The notes beneath the pieces are model-generated. The model worked only from the letters and a program-made list of their open reading frames with translations. It had not been told where the DNA came from and did no database searches. From NCBI GenBank assembly GCA_024401555.1, contig JAKSKV010000001.1, forward strand, positions 1-64,000: a stretch of DNA of 64,000 bases, written 5' to 3'. The DNA is from Paludibacteraceae bacterium (GTDB lineage Bacteria > Bacteroidota > Bacteroidia > Bacteroidales > Paludibacteraceae). A program made the translations under genes and the position numbers. Below are positions 1 to 9,182 of the stretch, one piece after another (within the stretch, counting starts at the first letter, position 1; each line of letters starts with the position of its first letter).

Positions 1-1
1 C

Positions 2-55
2 ATCGAGGAGATCAACCGCCAGTTCGTCGGACACTTCACGCTGATCAGAAGATAA
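2..55 (+). CDS. C-terminal end of a probable T9SS type B sorting-domain protein (partial)
   Basis: Only the last 17 codons are in the window; the frame ends with FVGHFTLIRR and a TAA stop. A terminal GHFTLIR-like beta strand is typical of the gliding-motility-associated (CHU_C, T9SS type B) sorting domain, and such proteins are often encoded just upstream of a PorP/SprF gene, as here. The family call is inferred from this short tail and the neighbour, so it stays tentative. A strong terminator follows directly. Confidence 0.45.
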   Translation: MEEINRQFVGHFTLIRR

Positions 56-84
56 CCTCCGGATCGACATAAACGACATACTCG

Positions 85-122
85 AAAGAGCCTCCCGATT
101 GTCCGGGAGGCTCTTTTTTTTT
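85..122 (+). terminator. Rho-independent terminator after the partial gene
   Basis: A 10-bp perfect stem (GAGCCTCCCG with CGGGAGGCTC, loop ATTGTC), extended by AAA/TTT pairs, is followed by a run of T. It separates the truncated upstream gene from the porP operon. Confidence 0.9.
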
Positions 123-278
123 GCGGGTATGGGGTGATACTTGAATCATATCCGAAGTGAAAGACTATGAATTGAGTATGTTTCTCTCCTTTCGGTGGAT
201 GATTATTGTCTTTTTTTTGCATATTGTTGATGCTTTCTCGCCCAAAGCTTTTTTTCTTGGAAAAAACTGATGATTTCT

Positions 279-311
279 TTTGCTATAGTTTTTTGTTTTT
301 TATTATCTTTG
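279..311 (+). promoter_or_regulatory. Candidate promoter of the porP-cysE-birA-aroQ-xerD operon
   Basis: TTTG at 279-282 and TATCTTTG at 304-311 match the Bacteroidota -33/-7 elements with a spacer of 21 bases. This would leave a leader of about 100 bases before the ATG at 417. Nothing else was recognised between 123 and 416. Confidence 0.45.
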
Positions 312-416
312 AAATCTAGTTGAGATAGGAAAGTTAGATTTATACAATGATATGTCGATGAGCACGCAGATTTTAATGTAGTTAGGTGGCAAGGCATATC
401 TCTTAAATTTTTGCTT

Positions 417-1403
417 ATGAAAAAGATGTTTAGATACATAATTGCGACGTTGATGGCATCGTTTGTCTTCACGACGATGCAAGCCGCTGAGGATATTGTG
501 GTTAACCAATACCACTTCAACTACTATTTGGTGAACCCTGCCGTGGCAGGAGCGGAGCGTTGTCACAACTTGATGCTCACAGGTCGATTCGACTTTGCCG
601 GTGTTGAGGGCCATCCGATGACACAGACCTTGAGTTACCGTACCCGTATTTTGAAGAACGTGGGTGTCGGTGTTTACGCCTATAATGATAAGAACGGATC
701 GTCCTACCGTCAGGGAGGTGAGGTGACGTTCGCCTACCATATTCCATTGTCGGAGAACAACCACTATATGATGAAGTCGCAATCCATCGACCGTCAGTTG
801 TCGTTCGGTTTGTCATTGATGTTGAACCACTATAACTTCGACAAGAAGTTGTTCGACAAATATGCCTCCGAGGATGGTGTCTTCGGAAACGGAGGTACCA
901 ACAAGGGTATGTACTTGAATGCCAATGCCGGAGTTTACTTCTTGTGGGATAATTTCTTCGCCGGATTCTCCGCAAAGGATATCATCCCTTCCGAGATGAT
1001 CGAGTTGGGACTTGACGAGCCAAAGCGTCCGCTCTCCTTCTTCGGATTCGCGGGCTATGACTTCGACTTGGTGAACAACATCACCATCGAGCCAGCTGTG
1101 ATGTTCAAGGCCGACAACCAGAAGAACAGACAGTTGGATATCAACTTGAAGTTTATGCAGACCTTGCCAGACAATAAGGACTTCTCTTACTGGTTGCAAG
1201 GATCATACCGCCACACATTGGATAAGAACGAACACAACCCATCTCCTTTGTGTCTCTTCATCTTGGGAGGCGCAAGATACAAGGGATTCCACTTGGGTTA
1301 CGGATACCGTCTCGGATTGACCGATTTCCAACGTAAGAATGGAGGAGGTCACGAGGTGATGTTGGGTTACACTTGGTGCGTAACGAAACACTTCTGTAGA
1401 TAA
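417..1403 (+). CDS. PorP/SprF family type IX secretion outer-membrane protein
   Basis: This is a 328-residue protein starting MKKMFRY, with a signal peptide ending near MQAAED. The mature N-terminus has the family's NPAVAGA signature (YYLVNPAVAGAERCH), followed by alternating aromatic/glycine beta strands (GVGVYAYND, LSFGLSLMLNHY, FHLGYGYRLG) that fit an outer-membrane barrel. PorP/SprF proteins act with T9SS; many paralogues accompany one large type B cargo protein, which fits the truncated gene upstream. A TTG two codons upstream is possible but the ATG is preferred. The stop overlaps the next start by one base, so cysE is probably cotranscribed. Confidence 0.88.
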   Translation: MKKMFRYIIATLMASFVFTTMQAAEDIVVNQYHFNYYLVNPAVAGAERCHNLMLTGRFDFAGVEGHPMTQTLSYRTRILKNVGVGVYAYNDKNGSSYRQGGEVTFAYHIPLSENNHYMMKSQSIDRQLSFGLSLMLNHYNFDKKLFDKYASEDGVFGNGGTNKGMYLNANAGVYFLWDNFFAGFSAKDIIPSEMIELGLDEPKRPLSFFGFAGYDFDLVNNITIEPAVMFKADNQKNRQLDINLKFMQTLPDNKDFSYWLQGSYRHTLDKNEHNPSPLCLFILGGARYKGFHLGYGYRLGLTDFQRKNGGGHEVMLGYTWCVTKHFCR

Positions 1404-2272
1404 TGAACGATCTTGTTAAGCGATTGTCTGATTATGATACGCTGAAAAAGGTGTATCACATAAGCGGTGCGGAGCTCTCTTATCCATCTTCTGCCGCTTT
1501 GAGGGAGATTGTGGACATTACCCGTTCCATCATCTTCCCAGGATATTTCGGTTCTCCCTCTTTCGACCTTCAGACGCTCTCTTACCATATTGGTGTCAAT
1601 ATCGAAAAGTTGAGATGCCTTTTGAATAAGCAGATCTTTGCGGCTCTCTCTTTTGATTTCTGTGAAGGAGAAAAGCCTTGTGATGATCTCTTGAAAGATA
1701 AATCGAATACGATAGCGGAGGCCTTTATCGATCGTCTGCCTACTATGCGTGAAACATTGGTGACGGATGTGGAGGCGGCCTATTTGGGTGATCCTGCGGC
1801 CAAAAGTTATGCCGAGATCATTCTATGTTATCCTGCAATCAAGGCGATATCCAATTATCGTATCGCCCACGAACTTTTGGTGTTGGGTGTTCCTTTGATT
1901 CCAAGAATGATTGGCGAGATGGCCCATTCTGAAACGGGAATTGATATTCATCCAGGAGCCACTATCGGAAAATATTTTACGATCGATCACGGAACTGGTG
2001 TGGTCATCGGTGAAACCACTATCATAGGTGATCATGTGAAGTTGTACCAGGGCGTGACGCTTGGTGCTAAGAGTTTCCCTTTGGACGAGAATGGAAACCC
2101 GATCAAGAATCTTCCAAGACACCCTATCATTGAAGACAATGTTGTCATCTATTCCAACGCTACCGTATTGGGCCGAATCACAGTGGGTGAGAATGCCGTG
2201 ATCGGAGGAAATATTTGGGTGACGAACGATGTTGAGAAAGGTGCTAAAATTGTACAATATAAGCGCAATTAA
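1403..2272 (+). CDS. cysE: Serine O-acetyltransferase
   Basis: A 289-residue enzyme that acetylates L-serine with acetyl-CoA to O-acetylserine, the first step of cysteine synthesis. An N-terminal helical region is followed by a left-handed beta-helix of hexapeptide repeats from about residue 185 (IHPGATIGKYFTIDHGTGVVIGET, shown here in its parts IHPGATIG, FTIDHGTG and VVIGET; then VKLYQGVTLGA, VIYSNATVLG). The DHGTGVVIGE segment carries the catalytic histidine region of the family, and the RHP loop is present. It overlaps porP by one base and shares one base with the birA start, so it sits in the middle of the operon. Confidence 0.93.
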   Translation: MNDLVKRLSDYDTLKKVYHISGAELSYPSSAALREIVDITRSIIFPGYFGSPSFDLQTLSYHIGVNIEKLRCLLNKQIFAALSFDFCEGEKPCDDLLKDKSNTIAEAFIDRLPTMRETLVTDVEAAYLGDPAAKSYAEIILCYPAIKAISNYRIAHELLVLGVPLIPRMIGEMAHSETGIDIHPGATIGKYFTIDHGTGVVIGETTIIGDHVKLYQGVTLGAKSFPLDENGNPIKNLPRHPIIEDNVVIYSNATVLGRITVGENAVIGGNIWVTNDVEKGAKIVQYKRN

Positions 2273-3024
2273 TGAGAGAAAATCTTATTCATCTTACATC
2301 TACTTCTTCCACAAACGAATATTTGTATGATCTCATCTCCAGAGATGATTCGTTGACCGAAGGTCTCGTGGTTTGGTCGGATTTCCAAACTTCGGGCAAG
2401 GGTCAATTGTCTAACGTTTGGGAGTCGGAGGAGGGTATGAATCTTACGTTCAGTATGCTCTTTTTCCCCTCTTTTTTGCCGATTCAATCGCAGTTTCTCC
2501 TTTCGCAGTTTGTCTCATTGGGTATCGTCGATTATTTGTCCAATGAGGTGGGTATGAAGGATGTGACCGTGAAGTGGCCCAATGACATCTATTGGAAGAA
2601 CAAGAAGATTGCAGGTGTCCTGATCGAGAATCTCTTGATGGGTAACTCCATTTCTCATACAATCGTTGGCGTGGGGCTGAATGTGAATCAGAAGAAGTTC
2701 CTTTCGGATGCGCCTAATCCGGTCTCTATGGCTACGGCGACGAGGCGACAATTTAATTTGGACGAGGAACTGCAAAAGTTGGTGAGTGCCATTAAGTTTA
2801 GGTATCTGCAATTGATAAAAGGCGATTTCTCATCGCTTAGAGCGCAATATTTCAAAGCATTGTACCGTGCGGATAATTTCTACTATTACCAAGACGAAAA
2901 TGGCTCATTCGCCGCTAAAATCGATTCGGTGGGTGATGACGGTATCCTTTCGTTGCGTCTGGTGGATGGAGAGATCCGTAAATATGCTTTCAAAGAGGTT
3001 TCTTTTATTATTTCAAATAAATAG
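2272..3024 (+). CDS. birA: Biotin--[acetyl-CoA-carboxylase] ligase, short form
   Basis: A 250-residue biotin protein ligase that activates biotin with ATP and attaches it to carboxylase subunits. It has SGKGQLSNVW (the biotinyl-AMP loop, usually GRGQRGNxW), KWPNDIYW and KKIAGVLIE motifs and a small C-terminal SH3-like domain. It lacks the N-terminal DNA-binding domain of E. coli BirA, so it is probably an enzyme only. The Lys in place of the usual first Arg of the GRGQ loop is a mild deviation. It starts on the last base of cysE and ends 2 bases before aroQ. Confidence 0.92.
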   Translation: MRENLIHLTSTSSTNEYLYDLISRDDSLTEGLVVWSDFQTSGKGQLSNVWESEEGMNLTFSMLFFPSFLPIQSQFLLSQFVSLGIVDYLSNEVGMKDVTVKWPNDIYWKNKKIAGVLIENLLMGNSISHTIVGVGLNVNQKKFLSDAPNPVSMATATRRQFNLDEELQKLVSAIKFRYLQLIKGDFSSLRAQYFKALYRADNFYYYQDENGSFAAKIDSVGDDGILSLRLVDGEIRKYAFKEVSFIISNK

Positions 3025-3026
3025 TT

Positions 3027-3470
3027 ATGAATATCATCATTATCAATGGTCCCAATTTGAACCTGCTCGGTAAGAGGGAACCAGGCATTTATGGCAGTCA
3101 ATCTTTTGAGGATTATTTGGAAGAGTTGCAAGAGAGATTCCCTGATGTCACGATATCTTATTACCAATCCAATATTGAGGGTGAACTGATTAACACTATC
3201 CAGGAGACGGGCTTCATTTGCGACGGCATCGTTTTGAATGCGGGAGCCTATACCCATACTTCAGTGGCGATCGCCGATGCGATCCGTGCCATCAAGTGTC
3301 CTGTGGTAGAGGTTCATATCTCCAATGTCCATAAGCGTGAGGAGTTCCGTCATCACTCCTATCTTTCTCCAGTCTGTTTGGGTGTCATCGCCGGATTTGG
3401 AATGGATTCCTACCGTTTGGCGATTGAGTCATTGATTGGTTTGAATAAGGAGAAGGAAGATGAACATTGA
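3027..3470 (+). CDS. aroQ: Type II 3-dehydroquinate dehydratase
   Basis: A 147-residue shikimate-pathway enzyme converting 3-dehydroquinate to 3-dehydroshikimate. It has the family start INGPNLNLLGKREPGIYG with the catalytic tyrosine, the NAGAYTHTSVAI loop, and the EVHISN motif with the catalytic histidine. Length is normal for the small dodecameric type II enzymes. Its end overlaps the xerD start by 11 bases. An aroQ-xerD pairing is common in Bacteroidota. Confidence 0.96.
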   Translation: MNIIIINGPNLNLLGKREPGIYGSQSFEDYLEELQERFPDVTISYYQSNIEGELINTIQETGFICDGIVLNAGAYTHTSVAIADAIRAIKCPVVEVHISNVHKREEFRHHSYLSPVCLGVIAGFGMDSYRLAIESLIGLNKEKEDEH

Positions 3471-4371
3471 TCCGTATCTGTCAGATCGGACGATCGCAAG
3501 TTACCGTACATACCTTATGTTGGAAAGGGCTTTGTCTGATAACACCTTGTGTGCTTATCTGGAAGACCTTTCCAAATTTTTAGATTATCTGAAACCTACC
3601 CGTACCGACTACTGCCATATTGATAAGGAAGTCTTGTCCAATTTCTTGGTTGACCTCTCCGAATTAGGTATATCCAACCGTTCGCAGGCTCGTATCATAT
3701 CTGGTTTGAAATCCTTTTATCATTTTCTTATGTTGGAGGAGATGATAGAGGAGGATCCCACCTTTTTGCTTGAAACCCCTAAAATCGGTCTGAAATTGCC
3801 GGAGGTCTTGACCTTGGAGGAGATTGATAGTATCTTGGGTGTGATAGATGTCTCGACGCCGTTGGGCCAACGCAATAGGGCGATGCTGGAGATGTTATAT
3901 AGTTGTGGCCTTCGTGTCTCCGAATTGGTCAATTTGGAGCTCTCTAACCTCTTTTTGAGTGATGAGTATATATCAGTCATAGGCAAGGGGAATAAACAGC
4001 GTCTGGTGCCCATTTCGCAACGTGCCATAAAAGAGATTGGCTACTGGATGGAGTTTAGGGGAGAGTTTCCTCCCAAGAAGGGGGAGGAGGATATCCTTTT
4101 CTTAAATCGTAGGGGCGCCAGACTGACCCGTGTGATGGTCTTCCAACTGGTAAAGGAGTATGCCGAGGCGGCGGGAATCAAGAAGAGCATCAGTCCCCAT
4201 ACCTTCCGCCATTCGTTCGCCACTCATCTATTGGAAGGTGGCGCCAATCTTCGTGCCATTCAAGAGATGTTAGGCCATCAATCCATTTTGACCACAGAGA
4301 TTTATACGCATGTGGATATGAAATTGTTGCGGGATCAGGTCAACCGTTTCCATCCCCGTAACCAAAAGTGA
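3460..4371 (+). CDS. xerD: Site-specific tyrosine recombinase XerD
   Basis: A 303-residue recombinase resolving chromosome dimers at dif during division. The N-terminal SAM-like core-binding domain covers about residues 10-95. The catalytic domain keeps all family residues: Arg152 (CGLRVSEL), Lys176 (GKGNKQR), His247 and Arg250 (HTFRHSFATHLL), His273 (LGHQSI) and nucleophile Tyr282 (IYTHV). The end HPR matches XerD. It is the last gene of the operon and faces the minus-strand gene at 4411. No dif site was recognised in the window. Confidence 0.94.
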   Translation: MNIDPYLSDRTIASYRTYLMLERALSDNTLCAYLEDLSKFLDYLKPTRTDYCHIDKEVLSNFLVDLSELGISNRSQARIISGLKSFYHFLMLEEMIEEDPTFLLETPKIGLKLPEVLTLEEIDSILGVIDVSTPLGQRNRAMLEMLYSCGLRVSELVNLELSNLFLSDEYISVIGKGNKQRLVPISQRAIKEIGYWMEFRGEFPPKKGEEDILFLNRRGARLTRVMVFQLVKEYAEAAGIKKSISPHTFRHSFATHLLEGGANLRAIQEMLGHQSILTTEIYTHVDMKLLRDQVNRFHPRNQK

Positions 4372-4410
4372 AATAGACAAAAGTGGTTCAGATGAACCTC
4401 TTGTCGTTCG

Positions 4411-6075
4411 TTATTCGTGAATGTTCTTGGCTCCGAATCTGCCTGTCTCCAAATCGTTTCCTTCTATGACACTCGCTCCGGAGTTGCCGTCTGTCGGACG
4501 CATGTTGGTGGCGCCTGAATTACCATCTGTCTCTTTGCTCTTGATGACACTGGCGCCAGACTGACCATCCGTCGCATTGTTTCTGACGTCGCTACCAGCT
4601 TGTACCAACTCCTTGTTCCAAATGACGTCGTAGAAGTCCGATTCGTTGAATTTAACCCCCGAATTGGCGAATTCTATCATGTTGTACACCTTCAGACGCT
4701 TGTGATCTGTCTGAGGATCTTTATGAGGCAATTGGAAGGGTTTGGTACACTTTCCTGTGCTATCCATGTGGGAGATGTAGGCTCTGCCGTAGTTGCCATC
4801 TTCTCTTCTGGAGTAGAAGACAAACCAGTTGGAACGGGTGGAAAAATCGTGGTAACTCTCTGCCTCTTGGCTGTTGGCCGCTTCGCAGTTAAACACCTCT
4901 TTGGTCTCCAAATTCATTGCGAATAGGTCTCCATCCGGATGGGTGTGTGGAGAGGCTCCGAATTCTGAGATGACGACCAACAGGAATTTTCCGTCTGGTG
5001 AGATGCGGGGGAAGGTGGCACTCTTGCCCTCTTTAGTCACGTTCCATACGATTTCAGGTTTGCTGAAACTCTTGGTCGCTGGATCGAATTTTGTCCGCGC
5101 GATGTCGTATTTGAGTTTTGGATATTCAAACTCTGGCATCACGTTGGGGGTCATAAGTGAATCTGAGAGGGCGAAATAGACATATTCTCCGTCTGGACTC
5201 CAAGTTGGGTTGGTCTCTAACTGAACGCTGGGGTTGATGATGAAAATTTCGTTCTTCTCGATGTCAAATAGAATCAAATCCGTCCTTCTGTCGTAGAATT
5301 CGGTCTTTCCCTTTCTGATGGTTGGAAAGTCTTGCAATACGTCGTTGGATGAAAACACGATGTAAGGCAGAGTCGGGTGCCATGCGGGATAGGTGGTTCC
5401 GCTGAACATGCCTTGTACCTTTGTGTTAATCTTTGTGATTTTCCCGTTATAGGTTAAAAGTAGGCCTCCGTTCTCTCCACGGTAGTAGAACATCTTATTG
5501 TTTGGATTTCCCTTTTGTGCGCTGTGGCAGTTGACGCAGCTCTGTTCGTGGTTCTTATCAACTGTGATGTTTTGGCATCTGCGTATGATAGTCTTCTCCT
5601 CGCCCGATGTCAGATTGAATTGGTATAAGCCAATATCTCCGGTACTCATAAAGGATGGCTCGATGAGTCGGTAGGTGACGAACGAGTCGATGGGTTCGTC
5701 GAGAATATTGATGCCGAAGCTGTTGTACTTCTCCCACTGTTTGTCGTTGTAGAGGTAGGGGGTGCATTGAAGTGATGTGCTTCCTTGGGTCAGCGAGCTC
5801 CACTCCTTGCGGTCGAAGATGATCTCGTTCCTGCTATTGGTGGCGATGACCACCTCTTTCCCTTCGCTGTTTTTTACGGAGAGAATTGCCTTCTCGCAAG
5901 GTGACTCGATGATGAAGTTGAGCGGAGCGATTCCTTGTGGTATGGTCACCTCCTGGAAATCAGGATAGGTGACGACATCCTTCTTCATCTCTTTCGCCTC
6001 GTGAGGTACTTGTGTGGTACAACCCGCTAACAAGCAGATGGCCGTGATGGTCCAATATAGTAAATGTCCTTTCAT
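4411..6075 (-). CDS. Lipoprotein with CxxCH haem-type motif and PD40 propeller repeats
   Basis: A 554-residue protein with a lipobox (LLAGC, Cys19), so probably a membrane-anchored periplasmic or surface protein. Residues 180-184 read CVNCH, a covalent haem c motif. Later segments PAWHPTLPYIVFSS, TWSPDGEYVYFA and RISPDGKFLLVV are PD40/TolB-type beta-propeller repeats. The last 60 residues hold a degenerate repeat built on TDGNSGA, of unknown role. Its start overlaps the stop of the upstream membrane gene by 4 bases, so the two are translationally coupled. Similar Bacteroidota genes have been called cytochrome c biogenesis-related, but function is unproven; haem binding is inferred from one motif. 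Confidence 0.75.
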   Translation of the reverse strand: MKGHLLYWTITAICLLAGCTTQVPHEAKEMKKDVVTYPDFQEVTIPQGIAPLNFIIESPCEKAILSVKNSEGKEVVIATNSRNEIIFDRKEWSSLTQGSTSLQCTPYLYNDKQWEKYNSFGINILDEPIDSFVTYRLIEPSFMSTGDIGLYQFNLTSGEEKTIIRRCQNITVDKNHEQSCVNCHSAQKGNPNNKMFYYRGENGGLLLTYNGKITKINTKVQGMFSGTTYPAWHPTLPYIVFSSNDVLQDFPTIRKGKTEFYDRRTDLILFDIEKNEIFIINPSVQLETNPTWSPDGEYVYFALSDSLMTPNVMPEFEYPKLKYDIARTKFDPATKSFSKPEIVWNVTKEGKSATFPRISPDGKFLLVVISEFGASPHTHPDGDLFAMNLETKEVFNCEAANSQEAESYHDFSTRSNWFVFYSRREDGNYGRAYISHMDSTGKCTKPFQLPHKDPQTDHKRLKVYNMIEFANSGVKFNESDFYDVIWNKELVQAGSDVRNNATDGQSGASVIKSKETDGNSGATNMRPTDGNSGASVIEGNDLETGRFGAKNIHE

Positions 6076-7886
6076 TTTGTTCCCTTTTTGTTGATTGGTT
6101 TCGCACCTACGCCGAAGGTGAAATAGTGGCAGTATGAGTAGCCGAATTTCTCCTTCATTTGGATCGCAAGATCGTCGTCGTCGTGGTGGACTTTATAGTA
6201 ATTAATGAATCTTTCCACATAGTCGAATTCCGATTTGTCTATCGGGAAGTTTCGTAGTATGGAGTTGTCTTGTGTCATGAATGCCTTTAGTATCAGACCT
6301 TGTTGCATGCATCTTGGCAATCCCTTCTTCATAAATGGAGATAGTCTGACCTCCTTTTGGAATTGATCCAGATTCCTCCTGTAGAGTAGGGTGAGCAATT
6401 TTCTCTCCGCGCTGATGTTCGGCAATGCTGGATACCTGTCGTAGATAGTGACGGCTCCTCTGACGATACCGGTGGTCTCGATGAATGGACGTCCCTTGAT
6501 GACGTTTTTCAGCTCGGGATACTTTTCGATGTATTTGTCCGGCTTGTCGAGACAAGAGAGCATCTCTTCCGCCCAGGTGTCGTAGAATAGGGAGGATTTC
6601 AGTAGGTTGAGATATCGTCTTGCCAAATCGTACTCCTCGTTGGTGAAGGCGCACAAAGCCATGATGCGAAGGATGCCCATACTGATTTGCCCGTCGGTCA
6701 ATACCTCCATGCACCATCTGTAAGAGACCTGTGGAAAGGAGTTGTAGAGCATCAATTCCGGGTAGTAAATCATCTCCTCGTTGTATTTGTAGAAGCCCGG
6801 ATGCGAATAGCTGTAGTGGTAGTTGAAAACCTTTTTGCTTAGTTGTTCGGTGTTGTTGAGCGCGATCACGCGGTAGGCGGCGATCACACGGCTGGAAGCC
6901 TCCATTTCCCCCATCTCCTTGACCATCTGTTTCCACTCAGATTTGTGAGCGAGGTGTTGCAGACGCAATTCCTCTTTGAGTACGAAGGGGAATCTACATA
7001 GATAGATGGTTATTAGGACGAAGAGAAGGCTCATCGCGATGTTAGCCGATAGCTCGAATCGTTCTGGAATCTGTTTCTCCTTGTAGAATGTGTGTGTGGT
7101 CAGCACCAATGTCGCCACGATATGCGCCACGAGGTTGGTGATAAAGATTCCGTGGAAAAATGGTGTTGGCCACGGATGAAAGAGTGAATAACTCCAGAAG
7201 GCTGGCATGACATGGTAGGAGGCGTAATTCATGCAGAAATAGCTGCAAAGTGCGCCCAAGGTGAGTGTGATGGCTCCTGGAATGAATCGCTTGCGGAACA
7301 AAGCGTCGGTGCCTATCATCAGTAGTGCCACAAGGGCGCATGGTCCCATCCAGATAAATGAGATAGCCGTCGCTATGGTTAGGATCACGGTGGCGATGAT
7401 GCTGTTTTCTAATTTTCTGTAAAGGAAGAATAGAAGCAGCGCATAGTAAAAACCGATGATTACGGCAGCGGGGAATGAGGTCTCGAATTGGTCGTACATC
7501 TCATAAGTGACCGAGCAAAAGGCGACCAAAAGCGCAAGACAAGGGAGAAAGCCGATGAAGAACCATCTCTTGCCGATGTTGAATAGTTTTGAAGCGATCA
7601 GCTCTATGCCTGATATCAGTGCCGCAACGATGGCGGCGCCCAAGAGAGGATAGTAGCTGAATTGTAGAATGAACCTGGCCATTAAGATGATCATCCACGA
7701 CTTTTTTGTCATAAGATGCTCGACAAATTGGTGGTCGTAGATGAAGTAGAAAGAGTCTTGGAGCTTGAAAAGGTAGTCGCCTTTGTAGATGCCCAAGTAG
7801 AGCCATACGAATAGGAAGAAGAGGATTCGGAATCCCCATCTGGTCATATCTGTCTTATCAAGACTCTTCAAGGATGCTATGCTCAT
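6072..7886 (-). CDS. DUF6057-type polytopic membrane protein
   Basis: The protein has 604 residues when begun at MSIASLKSLDK. An upstream in-frame ATG at 7937 would run into proB and is less likely. The N-terminal half has about eight to ten hydrophobic helices (for example FRILFFLFVWLYLGIY); the C-terminal half is soluble and helical, TPR-like in character (ALNNTEQLSKKVFNYHYSY). The gene lies 19 bases after proB and overlaps the haem-motif lipoprotein by 4 bases. The last two proteins probably work together at the envelope. The DUF assignment is from memory of family features; molecular role unknown. Confidence 0.7.
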   Translation of the reverse strand: MSIASLKSLDKTDMTRWGFRILFFLFVWLYLGIYKGDYLFKLQDSFYFIYDHQFVEHLMTKKSWMIILMARFILQFSYYPLLGAAIVAALISGIELIASKLFNIGKRWFFIGFLPCLALLVAFCSVTYEMYDQFETSFPAAVIIGFYYALLLFFLYRKLENSIIATVILTIATAISFIWMGPCALVALLMIGTDALFRKRFIPGAITLTLGALCSYFCMNYASYHVMPAFWSYSLFHPWPTPFFHGIFITNLVAHIVATLVLTTHTFYKEKQIPERFELSANIAMSLLFVLITIYLCRFPFVLKEELRLQHLAHKSEWKQMVKEMGEMEASSRVIAAYRVIALNNTEQLSKKVFNYHYSYSHPGFYKYNEEMIYYPELMLYNSFPQVSYRWCMEVLTDGQISMGILRIMALCAFTNEEYDLARRYLNLLKSSLFYDTWAEEMLSCLDKPDKYIEKYPELKNVIKGRPFIETTGIVRGAVTIYDRYPALPNISAERKLLTLLYRRNLDQFQKEVRLSPFMKKGLPRCMQQGLILKAFMTQDNSILRNFPIDKSEFDYVERFINYYKVHHDDDDLAIQMKEKFGYSYCHYFTFGVGAKPINKKGTK

Positions 7887-7905
7887 TTTACAGTTGTATT
7901 TCAGA

Positions 7906-8985
7906 TTAGAAAAGATACATGTAGTCGTAGTGGACAATAGGTTTCTTGCCCTTTTTGCCGATTAATTTCTTGGCGTCTTCGCTTGCGTATTGCGTTTTGC
8001 CGACACCCAACTGATGGTTGTTCACATCGAATATCTTGACAATGTCATCTTTCTCGAAGTTGCCGATGATTTCCGTGACACCTACCATGAGTACGGAGCT
8101 GGCCGTCTCCTCGTCCATAAGCGCTTCGGCCGCCTTTGCGTCGATGTGGATCTCGCCCTTAGCGAATCCTTCGCTGTGTGCGATCCATTTTTTCACGCTG
8201 GTCGCTGGCTCTTCAGACGGGAGGAATCGGGTGCAGATTACCTCATCATGGGATGTCAGCAATTTCAGTAGGATATCATCCTTTTTGCCGTTGGCGATGA
8301 TAACTTCCAATCCCTCGTCCGCCACTTTGCTGGCGATGTTGGTCTTGGTCTGCATGCCGCCTCGTCCGAACGATGATTTGGATGTCTGGATATAGGCGGA
8401 TAGATCTCTCTTGCCAGGGAATACCTCGCGGATGACGGAAGAGGTCGGCTCTGACGGATTGCCGTCGTAGATGCCGTCGATGTTGCTCAAAATGATGAGT
8501 CGGGAGGCGTCCATCATGGTGGCCACCATGCCGGAAAGTTCGTCATTGTCGGTAAACATCAACTCGGTTACGGATATGGTGTCGTTCTCGTTGACGATAG
8601 GCACGACGCCGTGTTGAAGCATCACCTCCATGCAGTTCCTTTGGTTGAGGTAGTGGGAGCGGGTACCCAAGCTCTCTTTGGTGGTCAATACCTGTCCGCA
8701 GATGATGCCTTGCTCCTTGAAGAAATCGTAGTAGTGGTTGATGAGCTTGGCCTGTCCGATAGCGGAGAAGAGTTGTCGTGCGGAGACCGCATCCAATTTG
8801 TCGTCCGTGATTTGTGATCTGCCGGCTGCCACCGCACCTGATGAGATGAGGATGATTTCGAATCCCTTCTTGTGAAGCGTGGAAATCTGTGAAACCAATT
8901 GCTTGATTCTGTCTAAATCAAGTCCACCCTCTTTGGCAGCCAAAACATTACTGCCTATCTTGATTGCAATTCTTTTTTCTTGCAT
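7906..8985 (-). CDS. proB: Glutamate 5-kinase
   Basis: A 359-residue enzyme phosphorylating L-glutamate to gamma-glutamyl phosphate, the first step of proline synthesis. The amino-acid kinase domain shows IAIKIGSNVLA, ILISSGAVAAG, VPIVNENDT and the DGIYDGNPS region; a PUA domain occupies about residues 275-350 (KGEIHIDAKAAEAL, VGVTEIIGNFEKDDIV). Length is normal. A -7-like element (TATCTTTG on the minus strand, 9045-9052) lies about 60 bases upstream and may be its promoter. proA is not adjacent; proC is 2.5 kb away on the same strand. Confidence 0.95.
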   Translation of the reverse strand: MQEKRIAIKIGSNVLAAKEGGLDLDRIKQLVSQISTLHKKGFEIILISSGAVAAGRSQITDDKLDAVSARQLFSAIGQAKLINHYYDFFKEQGIICGQVLTTKESLGTRSHYLNQRNCMEVMLQHGVVPIVNENDTISVTELMFTDNDELSGMVATMMDASRLIILSNIDGIYDGNPSEPTSSVIREVFPGKRDLSAYIQTSKSSFGRGGMQTKTNIASKVADEGLEVIIANGKKDDILLKLLTSHDEVICTRFLPSEEPATSVKKWIAHSEGFAKGEIHIDAKAAEALMDEETASSVLMVGVTEIIGNFEKDDIVKIFDVNNHQLGVGKTQYASEDAKKLIGKKGKKPIVHYDYMYLF

Positions 8986-9125
8986 TTCCTTTTGTCGTTA
9001 TTATTCAATTCATTGGGGAGGTTTCGCCCCTTGAAATCAATGTGCAAAGATAAGTTTTTTCTCGCAAGTACGGAAGGGGATGAACTTATAAAATGGTGAT
9101 ATGTCGTGACACGGAAGTATATCAA

Positions 9126-9162
9126 TAAAAAAGAGACGGAACCATTCTCGATTCCGTCTCTT
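9126..9162 (-). terminator. Terminator of the acyl-CoA synthetase gene
   Basis: An 11-bp perfect stem (AAGAGACGGAA with TTCCGTCTCTT) is followed on the minus strand by six or more T, 20 bases after the acyl-CoA synthetase stop. It separates that gene from proB. Confidence 0.9.
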
Positions 9163-9182
9163 CTATGTTGAAAAGGAGTGGC

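Noticed and set aside
203-520. Minus-strand open frame of about 105 codons in the leader of porP
   Set aside because: It overlaps the PorP start, has no family resemblance and has low-complexity composition typical of a shadow frame.
4380-4410. Small hairpin GGTTC/GAACC between xerD and the PD40 lipoprotein gene
   Set aside because: The stem is only five base pairs with no T-run, so it is not called a terminator.
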